Assembly (NCBI RefSeq): GCF_004803695.1
Contig: NZ_CP039393.1
Coordinates: forward strand, 1,860,001-1,924,000
DNA: 64,000 bases
Direction: 5' to 3'
DNA from: Muribaculum gordoncarteri
GTDB taxonomy: Bacteria > Bacteroidota > Bacteroidia > Bacteroidales > Muribaculaceae
Shown here: positions 7,354-16,425 of the stretch, piece after piece
How the letters are laid out: each line of letters begins with the position of its first letter
Numbering within the stretch: the first letter of the stretch is position 1
The notes under the pieces: generated by a model
What the model was told of the DNA's origin: nothing
Databases searched by the model: none
Seen by the model: only the letters and a program-made list of their open reading frames with translations
Program-made: the position numbers and the translations under genes

Positions 7354-9699
7354 ATGAAATTTGGACAATTATTTGCAGTTGCGGGATGCACGGCTCTTTT
7401 GGGGGCTTGTTCAAACTCGTCGCTGCTGCCCGGACAAGATGGGACCCTGAGCCGGCTTGATGTTGAAGACATGGGCATAGCGGTGGCAGCCGACAGCCAG
7501 CGCGAATATTCTTTTACTGACAAAAAGGCCTCGTTCTGGTATGGCATGACGCACACCGACAACTGGGACGACTGGCACGCGGGCTGGAATATAGCTAAAC
7601 GACGACTGCTGAGCGACTATACTGTCGGCGTTGACGGCGACACGCTGTCAAGGCGCGAGGCCGAGGTAACGGTCTATCCCTATAAAATTGACCGTGTATA
7701 TACGAAGGCCCGCGAGAATTTCTATATGTTTGACCGTGTGGAGCTGCTCTATGTTGAACTATCGGATGTGAAGGGCGATTCGGTGTGGATAGAGCTGTCA
7801 CCAAGGCTTATTTCGGCCGGCAAACAGGGCGCGGCAGGAATTGAATTCGTGCCAAAAGAATCGGCCGGAGGTGTTATCACCCTACAGCCGTTCAAAGATG
7901 TGGCCTATCGATGGAACGGCACCCGACTGATGGCGCCTGCCGATGCCGGCGGCTTCATCATTTCATATACGGAAGACGGCAGTGCCGCGCAGGTTGCCGC
8001 ACTCTTTCGCCGCGACCACGAGAAAATGCTCCGTGAGCGCATCGACCGAATGAACGCCTTGGTGGAGAAGTCCAACCCTCTCTCTTCGGACAATGATACG
8101 CTCGACAAAGCCATGGCCTGGATCGTCCTCACCACCGACGAGCTTGTCACCTGCCAGCAGGGCAACGGCATTTATGCCGGCTTGCCATGGTTCAACGAGT
8201 ACTGGGGCCGCGACATGTTCATAACAATGCCGGGGGCTGTCTTTTGCACCGGACAGTGGGAAACGGCGCGAAGCATATTCAGCGATTTTGCAAAGTTTCA
8301 GGACCGAAATCCCGAATCGGAAACCCTCGGTCGCATTCCCAACCGTGCCAACCTCGAAGGCATAATCTACAATACGGCCGACGGTACGCCGCGTTTTGTA
8401 ACGGATGTGTACGAATATATGCAATATACCGGCGACACTACATACCTCGCCTCTATCTACCCGGCTATCGAACTGAGTATCAACAGCGTGATTGAACATG
8501 GAACCGATGCCGACGGATTTCTCGTTCATGCCGATGCCGACACATGGATGGATGCCAAACGACAGGGAAAGTATCCCTGCTCGCCACGTGGCAACCGTGC
8601 TGTCGACATTCAGGCGTTGTGGTACGAGCAGTTGCGCAGCGGGGCCAAGATGGCTCGCATCATGGGACATGACGATGAGAGCCGCCGTTGGGACCTTGCC
8701 GCCGATTCGCTCTTAGCAACGTTCAACCGCATGTTTGTCAACACGGCCGACACATTGGTCTACGACCATCTCAATGCCGACGGAACACCCGACCTTCAGT
8801 ACCGCCCCAATATGCTCTATGCCCTTGACATGGTGGCCGACACGGCAGTTGTTATGAAGGCGACACGCGATGCATGGCGGAGGCTCGTATATCCGTGGGG
8901 TGTGGCATCGCTCGACCAAAACGATCCTCAGTTCCATCCCTACCATGAGAACTGGCATCACTATCACAAGGACGATGCCTACCATAACGGCACGGTGTGG
9001 CTGTGGAACAACGGCATGGCCATGCAGCGCATGATAGAGGCCGGACAGCAGGACATTGCATGGCAACTCTTTGAAAACATGAACCGTCAGGCTCTCTATG
9101 AAGGCGCTGTGGGAAGCCTGTCGGAGAACGCCGACGCATGGCCCCGCAAGGGAGCGCAGTGGGCACGGCGTTCCGGCACTTTCCTCCAGGCATGGAGCAA
9201 TGCCGAGCAAATCAGAGTATGGTACCAGGGTTTTCTGGGCATACGCCCCGCCCTTCTCGACGGCTGCATCACGCTTGCACCGCGCATACCTTCGGCTCTG
9301 AACACATTGCGCTACAGCGAGCTGATTGGTAACGGATCGCTCCTCGGAGCCTTCGAGCGCACCGCCGACTGCCGCATCTATGAATACCGATTGTCGGGCA
9401 TAGCGTCGCGTCTGAAATTTGACATCGAAGATTTTGCCACCTTCGACCTCGCCGTGACCGATGGCTCAACAGTGCGTGTGAAAGTGACAGATAGCGAACT
9501 GACAGCAAGCGTAACCGACCGCGACGGAAAGACGACATCCAAAATCGCCATAGCACCCGACCCGGCCAAAGCGGCACGCCAACAAGCCATGAACCGCTAC
9601 TTCGAGGGAACCCACTTTGCCGTGCCATCAATGAAGGAAAACCTACCGTCGCTCAGCCGCTACTTCGACCCGCCCCTCGACTACTCCAGCATTGAGTAA
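7354..9699 (+). CDS. amylo-alpha-1,6-glucosidase-like (GH133) lipoprotein
   Basis: This 781-aa protein has a lipoprotein signal peptide (lipobox LLGAC, Cys about residue 20), so it is likely anchored on the envelope. Residues 250-670 form an (alpha/alpha)6 glycogen-debranching C-terminal domain (GDE_C): GLPWFNEYWGRDMFIT, GRIPNRANLEGIIYNTAD, the catalytic-region DADTWMDA, NGTVWLWNN, and a final SNAEQIRVWYQGFLG. The N-terminal half is a beta-sandwich-like region. The preferred start is the ATG at 7354; a TTG precedes it. It probably trims alpha-1,6 branches from glycogen- or starch-like glycans outside the cytoplasm. Exact substrate is not visible. Confidence 0.85.
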   Translation: MKFGQLFAVAGCTALLGACSNSSLLPGQDGTLSRLDVEDMGIAVAADSQREYSFTDKKASFWYGMTHTDNWDDWHAGWNIAKRRLLSDYTVGVDGDTLSRREAEVTVYPYKIDRVYTKARENFYMFDRVELLYVELSDVKGDSVWIELSPRLISAGKQGAAGIEFVPKESAGGVITLQPFKDVAYRWNGTRLMAPADAGGFIISYTEDGSAAQVAALFRRDHEKMLRERIDRMNALVEKSNPLSSDNDTLDKAMAWIVLTTDELVTCQQGNGIYAGLPWFNEYWGRDMFITMPGAVFCTGQWETARSIFSDFAKFQDRNPESETLGRIPNRANLEGIIYNTADGTPRFVTDVYEYMQYTGDTTYLASIYPAIELSINSVIEHGTDADGFLVHADADTWMDAKRQGKYPCSPRGNRAVDIQALWYEQLRSGAKMARIMGHDDESRRWDLAADSLLATFNRMFVNTADTLVYDHLNADGTPDLQYRPNMLYALDMVADTAVVMKATRDAWRRLVYPWGVASLDQNDPQFHPYHENWHHYHKDDAYHNGTVWLWNNGMAMQRMIEAGQQDIAWQLFENMNRQALYEGAVGSLSENADAWPRKGAQWARRSGTFLQAWSNAEQIRVWYQGFLGIRPALLDGCITLAPRIPSALNTLRYSELIGNGSLLGAFERTADCRIYEYRLSGIASRLKFDIEDFATFDLAVTDGSTVRVKVTDSELTASVTDRDGKTTSKIAIAPDPAKAARQQAMNRYFEGTHFAVPSMKENLPSLSRYFDPPLDYSSIE

Positions 9700-9739
9700 A
9701 TCGTAGGCTGATTCCACTTTGCCTTCTATCAATTCTCTA

Positions 9740-9918
9740 ATAATACCGACCTTCTGCGACATTGCCAACCTCCTTGAGTGTATGGCGATGTTTTATTTTA
9801 TCAAAGAACTAAAGCAGAACCTTATCCCTGCGGAGGTTACTCAGGCACAGGCAAGTATAATCTACGCCAATGAAGCCGATGTGCTGAATGTAGCGATGTT
9901 TGGTGTAACGGCAAAGCA
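9740..9918 (+). pseudogene. KilA-N gene fragment (C-terminal part)
   Basis: Bases 9811-9918 are nearly identical (a few mismatches in about 107) to an internal part of the intact KilA-N gene at 11221-11328, encoding 'KQNLIPAEVTQAQASIIY'. Upstream (9742-9807) is a 66-bp block, encoding 'CDIANLLECMAMFYFIK', that recurs at 13685-13755. The frame has no proper start and diverges after GVTAK, so it is a shard left by duplication or recombination. Confidence 0.7.
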
Positions 9919-10044
9919 CGTGGAATGTCTGATGAGCTTTTGTCTAAGATATAGAGCCCCGAAATAAAAAAGTTGTGTCCGCGATGCAATGTTTTTTGCA
10001 TTTTCGGTATTTATTAAGTAGTGAACAATTAAAACTTAAAAAGA

Positions 10045-10473
10045 ATGAATAATAAAAGCTTTCTCGGAATGCTGCTCATTGCATTCCTTGCCGTGGCAGG
10101 TTTAACGGCATGCAGTGATGACGGTGATAATTTGACAAGTATTGCCGGAACTGAATGGTATGGTAGCCATGTTGTTTCTACGACTACCAATGAGGGTGTG
10201 AAAAAAGTACATACCGCAATTTTAGGATTTATATTTTCCGAAGATGGAACAAGTTGTACTGTCGAAACGGGAATCGAAACACTTGTGTCAGCTAACCGGG
10301 TTACCAAATATGTAAATTACTCCCCCTTGACACACTCCGTAACTTTGACTGAATCTCCTAATTCGTCCACAATAGAATATTATGGCGTAATCGAAGGTGA
10401 ATCTATGCAGGTACAGCGTTGTGTGGACGGCAAACTATCAGATGAAGTTATAAAACTGGAAAAAATAAAATGA
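10045..10473 (+). CDS. small lipoprotein, unknown function
   Basis: The product is 142 aa with a clear type II signal peptide (lipobox LTAC, Cys about residue 23) followed by an acidic linker SDDGDN. The rest looks like a small beta-rich domain ('AGTEWYGSH', 'AILGFIFSEDG', 'IEYYGVIEG') of the kind found in lipocalin-like Bacteroidales lipoproteins. It overlaps the next small ORF by a TGATG junction. There is no diagnostic family motif, so the function is unknown. Confidence 0.75.
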   Translation: MNNKSFLGMLLIAFLAVAGLTACSDDGDNLTSIAGTEWYGSHVVSTTTNEGVKKVHTAILGFIFSEDGTSCTVETGIETLVSANRVTKYVNYSPLTHSVTLTESPNSSTIEYYGVIEGESMQVQRCVDGKLSDEVIKLEKIK

Positions 10474-10607
10474 TGAAGAAGGTAGGGAAGGTAACCGATT
10501 ATAAGGAATACAGGCTTACAGTGGCTTCTGTAAAACTCCCCGGTATATTAACATCAAATGGCAGCAATGTGCTTGCAGATGTAATGGAATATTTGACTAA
10601 ATATTAA
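10473..10607 (+). CDS. 44-aa ORF translationally coupled to the lipoprotein gene
   Basis: The ATG (10473-10475) shares its A with the TGA stop of the preceding lipoprotein gene, a classic coupling arrangement. The product begins MKKVGKVTDYKEYRLTVASV and ends DVMEYLTKY; it has no signal peptide. Coding status is supported only by the junction and the protein-like composition. It could also be the degraded start of a longer gene. Confidence 0.35.
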   Translation: MKKVGKVTDYKEYRLTVASVKLPGILTSNGSNVLADVMEYLTKY

Positions 10608-10694
10608 TAGCTGATAGATGTTTTTATGATTTAAGATAGAGTGCAAACAAGCACGAAATTTCGAGGGAATACGCTGTATGTCAGCGAAAATGTG

Positions 10695-10702
10695 TAGCTT
10701 TG
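10695..10702 (+). promoter_or_regulatory. -7 box of the KilA-N gene
   Basis: TAGCTTTG matches TAnnTTTG and lies 30 bases before the ATG at 10733. This supports the internal ATG rather than the upstream one at 10700. No good -33 element is seen. Confidence 0.45.
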
Positions 10703-10732
10703 CGTATTGGCATATACGCCATATCAGAAACA

Positions 10733-11542
10733 ATGGCAAAGATTACAGTTCAAAATACCGAAATAACAATTATCGCCGTCAATGGGGATGATTATATTTC
10801 GTTGACCGATTTGGCACGGCATAAAAGCGATGAACCTAATGCCGTGATTGCAAACTGGTTGCGAAACCGCAACACAATAGAGTATTTAGGAATTTGGGAA
10901 CAGCTTTACAATCCGAATTTTAAACCCACCGAATTCGAGGGGTTTAGACGACAGGCCGGGCTGAACGCATTTACGCTCTCACCAAAGAAATGGACGGATG
11001 CGACAAATGCCATTGGTATAATCGCTAAATCAGGGCGTTATGGAGGAACGTATGCACATAAAGATATTGCATTGAAGTTCGCAAGCTGGATTTCTGTTGA
11101 GTTTGAACTCTACATCGTCAAGGAATTTCAGCGGTTGAAGACGGAGGAACAGCGGTTGTTGGGTTGGTCGGCGAAACGTGAGCTGTCGAAAATCAACTAC
11201 CGCATACACACTGATGCCATAAAGCAGAACCTTGTCCCTGCGGAGGTTACTCCGGCACAGGCAAGTATCATCTACGCCAATGAAGCCGATGTGCTGAATG
11301 TGGCGATGTTTGGTGTAACGGCAAAGCAATGGCGAGAAGCCAATCCCGACCTCAAAGGCAACATACGCGATTACGCCACAATCAACGAACTTATCTGCCT
11401 GTCAAATATGGAGAACCTCAATGCGGTTTTCATCGAGCAGGGCATGACGCAGAGCGAGCGACTTGTAAAACTGAACCAAATAGCCATTCATCAGATGAGC
11501 GTGTTGGAAAGCAGCGACAACGATAGAAAACTATTGAAATAA
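10733..11542 (+). CDS. KilA-N domain-containing protein
   Basis: The product is 269 aa. Residues 1-125 carry a KilA-N DNA-binding domain: DDYISLTDLARH, NWLRNRNTIEYLGIWEQLYNP, WTDATNAIGIIAKSGRYGGTYAHKDIALKFASWIS. The C-terminal half is a helical region common in stand-alone Bacteroidetes KilA-N proteins (AQASIIYANEADVLNVAMFG, YATINELICLSNMENLNA). Such genes occur in prophages and islands and are presumed DNA-binding regulators. Two broken relatives lie at 9811-9918 and 13782-14100, so this region has been a repeated target for this gene type. No phage structural genes are near. Confidence 0.85.
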   Translation: MAKITVQNTEITIIAVNGDDYISLTDLARHKSDEPNAVIANWLRNRNTIEYLGIWEQLYNPNFKPTEFEGFRRQAGLNAFTLSPKKWTDATNAIGIIAKSGRYGGTYAHKDIALKFASWISVEFELYIVKEFQRLKTEEQRLLGWSAKRELSKINYRIHTDAIKQNLVPAEVTPAQASIIYANEADVLNVAMFGVTAKQWREANPDLKGNIRDYATINELICLSNMENLNAVFIEQGMTQSERLVKLNQIAIHQMSVLESSDNDRKLLK

Positions 11543-11548
11543 TTGTGT

Positions 11549-12256
11549 ATGGATAACCACAATAAGATTATTATACAAGTGGCGAATAATGTATTTTCGC
11601 CTATGGGATTTTTCCAGAAAGGAAAATCGAGGACTTGGTTGTATGATTGTGGCTATTGCTTTGTTCAAGTTGAATTTCAGCCATCTGCATATTCTCGTGG
11701 CTCATTCTGTAATGTCGGAATAGCTTTCCTATTTGAATATTTTGGAGGCTTAAATGAAACTCTTGGGTTTGATTATGGATGTAAGCGAATAACGATAAAC
11801 AATACCCAGTTTGTAGAATATAACAATGATGATGAAATATTTGAAAAACAAATATTTCAATTAGCTCAATACGCCCTTAAATATGCGAAAGTTCTAATGG
11901 GATTTAAGTCGCCTAAATATGCTAATCGCTGTATGTCAAAATTGATTTTCCAAAAAAGGCTGAAAGAAATGCTCGGAAAATGGAATGGCCCGATATTCGA
12001 TTATTATAATGCAGCAATGATTAAGTTTTTATTAGGAGAACTGAATAGCGGAAGAAGATTGATAGAGAAACTTAATAGCCTAAAATTGGAAAGCCCTTTC
12101 AAAGAGTGGGCAGAGCATAGTTATTCAGAATTTTGTGATGATGAGTTAACCGCAGAACAAGCAAGAAATAAAGTGTGCTCAATGGTTAATAGACAGCACA
12201 ATTATTTTAAGCAAAAAGGGGCATTCAGAAAAATGCCTGATATAAATTTCCTATGA
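11549..12256 (+). CDS. hypothetical protein, DUF4304-like
   Basis: The product is 235 aa starting at the ATG at 11549, six bases after the KilA-N stop, so it is probably cotranscribed. The N-terminus, 'VFSPMGFFQKGKSRTWLYD' followed by 'FVQVEFQPSAYS' and 'FLFEYFGG', resembles the DUF4304 pattern (a thick beta-sheet domain of unknown role). The C-terminal half is alpha-helical. It is cytoplasmic, with no signal peptide. AT-rich codon use differs from the GC-richer flanking core genes and fits acquisition together with KilA-N. Confidence 0.65.
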   Translation: MDNHNKIIIQVANNVFSPMGFFQKGKSRTWLYDCGYCFVQVEFQPSAYSRGSFCNVGIAFLFEYFGGLNETLGFDYGCKRITINNTQFVEYNNDDEIFEKQIFQLAQYALKYAKVLMGFKSPKYANRCMSKLIFQKRLKEMLGKWNGPIFDYYNAAMIKFLLGELNSGRRLIEKLNSLKLESPFKEWAEHSYSEFCDDELTAEQARNKVCSMVNRQHNYFKQKGAFRKMPDINFL

Positions 12257-12403
12257 AATCATTTTGTTAGCGACTCTCTGAATGAGCGGTGGGTGATGCG
12301 ATGAATACTGATGTATTGGATTTTTCACTAAATTTGCATTTGGATTGGATAAACTCTATTTAATATAAGGAAAAATTTTTTATAATCTAAATTGTCTGAA
12401 GAT

Positions 12404-13666
12404 ATGAAATCTAAGCCTATAGTAAAGACCTTACTACGGATTTTGCTTGTTTTAGTGGCACTTGTGTTATTCACATTTGCCGGTTTAATAGTTTATTTCA
12501 AATTCTTTTATTCATCAGAAACGACGGCAGAAAGTTATTATGTCGAAAATTTGCCATTGAAAAGTGACAGTTTTTCAGACGATTTTCATGAAATTACGGA
12601 GATTGTAAAAGACAATTACTCCCTTTGCAAATCCAAGCATCTAAACATTGATTCATTATGCGATTCATACTCCGCACGCATAGGGCATATTTCTACATCA
12701 AAAGAATACGGTGAGCTTTTGCAAGAGTTTTTCGCATCGTTGAAAGTTGGACACTCTTTTGTGTACTTGAAAAAGTATAGCGCAGGAATGATTCCAGTGC
12801 TTATAAATGATTCTGTTTTCATTAATAAACCCAACAAATTAATGACGGAAGCAGGATTAATGGATAAGGATCGGGTTATTGCCGTAGAGGGCGAACCTGT
12901 TGCAGAGTGGATGAACAGGAATGAAAAATATGTGTCAGCATCCACATCTCATAATCGACGGTTATTCACTTCTGTGGATATTTTCAACAGTCTATCGGAC
13001 ACTGTGCGTAATATTACTGTCTGTCGTGGAATTGACACCATAAAAGTTGAATTACCATTGCTGCCAAATGACAAGCTGCCGTCCAATGCCATAGTTGAAA
13101 CCAGTAGCAAGCGTTTAAATGATAGCATTGGGTATATTGCAATTAATACAATGATGGACGGCGTTCTTGAAAGTTTTATTTCAGACTTTAATAAAGTGCG
13201 CAACCTCCCCAATCTTATAATAGATGTACGTAATAACGAAGGAGGCAATAGCGGTAACGGACGCGAATTATGCCGTTATTTCATACATCATGACCAACCC
13301 CACTGTATTGACAATAAGATAATGTCGCCAATGGATAATGCTTATCAAGGAAAGGTAATTCTGCTTACAAGTCCTATGACTTTTTCTGCTGCCGAAAGTT
13401 TTGTCATCGACATGAAAGAAAGTGGTGATGTCATATTGGTTGGAGAACCGACAGCCGGAGATACAGGAAACCATCCTCAGACCTTCAGAACTTCAAACGG
13501 CATAAGTTTCCGTATCCCTACTGCAGCCCCGTCAGTTTCTCCCAAAGGATTTCCATTGGAGGGGATTGGTATTGTACCGGATTACAATATAACCCAAACT
13601 GTTTCTGATTATTTCAACGATAAAGACACCCAGCTTGAATTTGCAATAGATTATTTAAATAGATGA
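12404..13666 (+). CDS. membrane-anchored S41-family (C-terminal processing type) peptidase
   Basis: The product is 420 aa from the ATG at 12404. One N-terminal membrane segment (residues about 8-32: TLLRILLVLVALVLFTFAG) anchors a periplasmic protease. A PDZ-like segment lies near residues 150-180 ('DKDRVIAVEGEPV'). The S41 core follows: NLIIDVRNNEGGNSGNG, the nucleophile-region SPMTFSAAESF, and GEPTAGDTGNHPQTF. It would cleave peptide or protein substrates in the periplasm; substrate unknown. It sits in the AT-richer accessory patch with KilA-N fragments on both sides. Confidence 0.85.
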   Translation: MKSKPIVKTLLRILLVLVALVLFTFAGLIVYFKFFYSSETTAESYYVENLPLKSDSFSDDFHEITEIVKDNYSLCKSKHLNIDSLCDSYSARIGHISTSKEYGELLQEFFASLKVGHSFVYLKKYSAGMIPVLINDSVFINKPNKLMTEAGLMDKDRVIAVEGEPVAEWMNRNEKYVSASTSHNRRLFTSVDIFNSLSDTVRNITVCRGIDTIKVELPLLPNDKLPSNAIVETSSKRLNDSIGYIAINTMMDGVLESFISDFNKVRNLPNLIIDVRNNEGGNSGNGRELCRYFIHHDQPHCIDNKIMSPMDNAYQGKVILLTSPMTFSAAESFVIDMKESGDVILVGEPTAGDTGNHPQTFRTSNGISFRIPTAAPSVSPKGFPLEGIGIVPDYNITQTVSDYFNDKDTQLEFAIDYLNR

Positions 13667-13681
13667 AGTTATAAATTTTCC

Positions 13682-14103
13682 AATCATACAGACCCTCTGC
13701 AACATCGCCAACCTCCCGGAGTGTATGGCGATGTTGTATTTTATCAAAGTGCTGTCGGGGTTATGCTTTGATCGCCGAAACAGGATTATATCTCCCTAAC
13801 AGATATGGCAACTGCCAAAGAGGGCGATAATCGTTCCGCTGATATAATCAAGAACTGGTTACGAAATCGCTACACTATTGAATTTCTCGGAACCTGGGAG
13901 GTTATTCATAACCCGGATTTCAAAGTGGTCGAATTTGACCACTTTAGAATGAGTGCAGGTTTGCCGTCTTTTGTGTTGAGTGCTTCGGAGTGGATAGAGC
14001 GCACGAATGCAATCGGCATAATCGTGAAAAAGGGTCGTTATGTAGGCAACCCACAAAGATATAGCTTACCATTTCGGTCAAGGATTTATTTTGTCAGCAG
14101 TAT
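13682..14103 (+). pseudogene. KilA-N gene fragment (N-terminal part, frameshifted)
   Basis: Bases 13685-13755 repeat the block seen at 9742-9807 ('ANLPECMAMLYFIK'). After a stop, the frame from about 13774 reads QDYISLTDMATAKEGDN and continues through the KilA-N core to KKGRYVG. There a frameshift near 14045 moves the match (HKDIAYHF) into another frame, and the gene then runs into the end of the opposite-strand lipoprotein gene. It is a non-functional remnant. Confidence 0.7.
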
Positions 14104-14619
14104 GTATTGACTTGGAGTGGAGGTGCATAAGCGAAGAATAGAATCGTTGTCAAAACTCAATCGCCGCACGTTGAAGAGAACCTTATAAACTGCAGCCTCA
14201 ACAACCATATCGTCGCACCACATGCTTGTCTTCAGTCCGTTGTTCCAACTAATTGAATCACCATCAACCGTGTAATCGCCAATTATTTCATTGCATCCGG
14301 TTTCAACTTTATAACCGTATTGCGAGAATCTGATGAAATATATCGTATCGGGGTTTATCACATTTGTCCCATCGGAAATCTCGGCAAAATGCCATTTCCC
14401 GGGAAGTGCAGCGCCGTAATCAATATCCTCAACCTCGGCCACATTTTCAGGGGTGGCATAATAGAGCATATTGCATTTTTCATCATCGGGGTCATCATGC
14501 TTTTTTGATGAGCATGAACTGACAAGCATAATGCCGATGATGCCGACGACATAGAGCATCAGCATGCGACATCCACTGTCAACTTGCGAAAAGAGCGTTT
14601 TCTTAATTGAGCGTGACAT
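14086..14619 (-). CDS. META-domain-like lipoprotein
   Basis: The product is 177 aa. A cytoplasmic-side start of about 18 residues leads into a hydrophobic segment ending in a lipobox (LVSSC, Cys about residue 36). The mature part resembles a META/HslJ domain: PGKWHFAEI, IRFSQYGYKVETGCNEIIGDY, a methionine/cysteine turn KTSMWCDD, and closing strands ending YILLTK. Such domains occur in envelope stress lipoproteins. A TACATTTG -7 box lies 30 bases upstream (14649-14656, minus strand). An internal ATG at 14565 would also give a signal peptide. Confidence 0.7.
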   Translation of the reverse strand: MSRSIKKTLFSQVDSGCRMLMLYVVGIIGIMLVSSCSSKKHDDPDDEKCNMLYYATPENVAEVEDIDYGAALPGKWHFAEISDGTNVINPDTIYFIRFSQYGYKVETGCNEIIGDYTVDGDSISWNNGLKTSMWCDDMVVEAAVYKVLFNVRRLSFDNDSILRLCTSTPSQYILLTK

Positions 14620-14648
14620 AATTTATTACATTCTTTACTGTTACGATA

Positions 14649-14656
14649 CAAATGTA
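14649..14656 (-). promoter_or_regulatory. -7 box of the META-like lipoprotein gene
   Basis: CAAATGTA on the plus strand reads TACATTTG on the minus strand and fits TAnnTTTG. The predicted leader is about 25 nt, consistent with the first ATG at 14619. Confidence 0.45.
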
Positions 14657-14741
14657 TAACAAAATTCCCACATAATCAGCTTAGCCGGAGTGAATCGCCA
14701 TCATGTGCGACATTTGCTATTATGTTTAGCCGAATATTTTG

Positions 14742-14749
14742 TATATTTG
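14742..14749 (+). promoter_or_regulatory. -7 box of the GH43 gene
   Basis: TATATTTG matches TAnnTTTG, 29 bases before the ATG at 14779. A TTTG occurs at 14713-14716 but the 25-base spacing is too long for the consensus. Confidence 0.4.
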
Positions 14750-14778
14750 TGTTTCATAACCTTTAATTCATCACGACA

Positions 14779-16410
14779 ATGAAGAAAATCATTCATTACA
14801 TCAACCGAATAGCATGCACACTGTCGGGAATTTCATTGGCGACACAGCTCAACACTGCTAATGGAGCCAACCCTTATCTGCCGCTGTGGGAGTACATCCC
14901 CGACGGGGAACCTTACGTATTTGAGGATCCCGACAATCCGGGAAAATACCGCGTCTACGTGTACGGCTCCCATGACTCACTGATAAAGGAGTACTGCGGC
15001 CGCGAGCAGGTAGTGTGGTCGGCACCGATTGACAATCTCAACGAATGGCGATATGACGGCATCATATTCGAGTCGAAAACCGACGCCAACGGGAAACCGC
15101 TCAATGCCGAGGGAATAGGCGACATCCTTTACGCCCCCGACATAGCCGAGGTAGTCGACAAGGAGGGCAACAAGACCTACTATTTTTATCCCAACAACCA
15201 AAGCGAAGGTCGCAAGGGCATGATAGCCAAGGCATCGCGTCCCGACGGCCCGTTTGTAGTGTGCAACTGGAGCAAGGAGTCGCCCAAGCTGACCGACGGT
15301 GATCTGCGATTTGACCCGGCTGTGCTTGTCGACGACGACGGCAAGGTCTACGGCTACTGGGGCTTCGAGGAGTCGCTCGGCGCCGAATTTGACCCCGTAA
15401 CCATGGCTACGGTCAAGAAGGGCACCAAGCCGGTCAAGGACATGATTTCACACTACAAGCAGGATGGTGTGTTCCGATTCTTCGAGGCATCGTCGATACG
15501 CAAAATCAAGGACAAATACGTATTTATTTACAGCCGCAAGTCAGACAACGGCGAGTGGGGCCTTCCCACCTCCAACTACACGCTTGCCTACGCCTACAGC
15601 GACAATCCGCTCGGCCCGTTCACCTACGGCGGCACGATAATCGACGGCCGAGGACGCGACACCGACCTTCAGGGCAATCCCATAGCCACGGCTACGCCCA
15701 ACGGCAACACCCACGGCAGCATAGCCGAGATAAACGGACAATGGTATGTGTTCTACCACCGCCAGAACGGTACCACCGAATATGCACGCCAGGCAATGGT
15801 TGAGCCTATCGAAGTAAAAGTTACCGAAGGCCCCGGCGGCAAAGTCGAGATAAGCGAGGCCGAATACACCTCACAGGGTTTTGAAACCTCAGGGCTTGAC
15901 CCCTACCACCGCTACTCGGCCGGAATAGCCTGCTACTACACAGGCCCGCGCAAGGCCATCTCGGCATGGCCCAACTTCACCTTCTCGGGCTCATACGTGC
16001 AGCCCACCTACGGCGATGAGAAGAATTTTGAAACTCCCTACGACCTGCGCGTCAACAGCAATCCGGTGGTCAACAACACCGACGGCTCGACCGTAGGCTA
16101 CAAATACTACAACTTCGACCTGCTCGACACCACAAAGGATAATGAGCTGGTGCTCAACATCAAGCCTCTCGGAACCGAAGGCCGAATCGACATCATGGTC
16201 GACAGCCCGTGGAGCGAGCGTGGAGGGCGCAAGATAGGAAGCCTCACTCTAAGCCCCAACGCCAAGCAGGAGCGCACCGACATGGCCGTGAAGCTGTCGG
16301 GCCTAAAGGGCATGAAAGGGAAGCACGCCATATACCTGCTGTTTACCTCGCCCATAAAGGATAAGTCAATGTGTGAGCTGCACGAGCTTACATTCAGGAA
16401 AGCGAAATAA
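14779..16410 (+). CDS. glycoside hydrolase family 43 protein, exported
   Basis: The product is 543 aa with an N-terminal signal-like segment (residues 1-30). A five-bladed propeller catalytic domain follows (about 30-340): base-region IPDGEPYVFEDP, transition-state Asp in LRFDPAVLVDDDG, acid Glu in RFFEASSIRKIKDKYVFIYS, and HGSIAEINGQWYVFYHR. A beta-sandwich accessory region occupies about 380-540. GH43 enzymes release arabinose, xylose or galactose from plant polysaccharides; which one applies here is not visible. It is separated by 15 bases from the DUF6155 gene, so the two may share a transcript. No SusC/SusD pair is adjacent, so it is not in a standard polysaccharide locus. Confidence 0.87.
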   Translation: MKKIIHYINRIACTLSGISLATQLNTANGANPYLPLWEYIPDGEPYVFEDPDNPGKYRVYVYGSHDSLIKEYCGREQVVWSAPIDNLNEWRYDGIIFESKTDANGKPLNAEGIGDILYAPDIAEVVDKEGNKTYYFYPNNQSEGRKGMIAKASRPDGPFVVCNWSKESPKLTDGDLRFDPAVLVDDDGKVYGYWGFEESLGAEFDPVTMATVKKGTKPVKDMISHYKQDGVFRFFEASSIRKIKDKYVFIYSRKSDNGEWGLPTSNYTLAYAYSDNPLGPFTYGGTIIDGRGRDTDLQGNPIATATPNGNTHGSIAEINGQWYVFYHRQNGTTEYARQAMVEPIEVKVTEGPGGKVEISEAEYTSQGFETSGLDPYHRYSAGIACYYTGPRKAISAWPNFTFSGSYVQPTYGDEKNFETPYDLRVNSNPVVNNTDGSTVGYKYYNFDLLDTTKDNELVLNIKPLGTEGRIDIMVDSPWSERGGRKIGSLTLSPNAKQERTDMAVKLSGLKGMKGKHAIYLLFTSPIKDKSMCELHELTFRKAK

Positions 16411-16425
16411 CCCCCATTCAGCAAA

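Noticed and set aside
10733-14103. Prophage, because of KilA-N genes
   Set aside because: No capsid, portal, terminase, tail or lysis genes in the region; KilA-N proteins also occur alone in islands.
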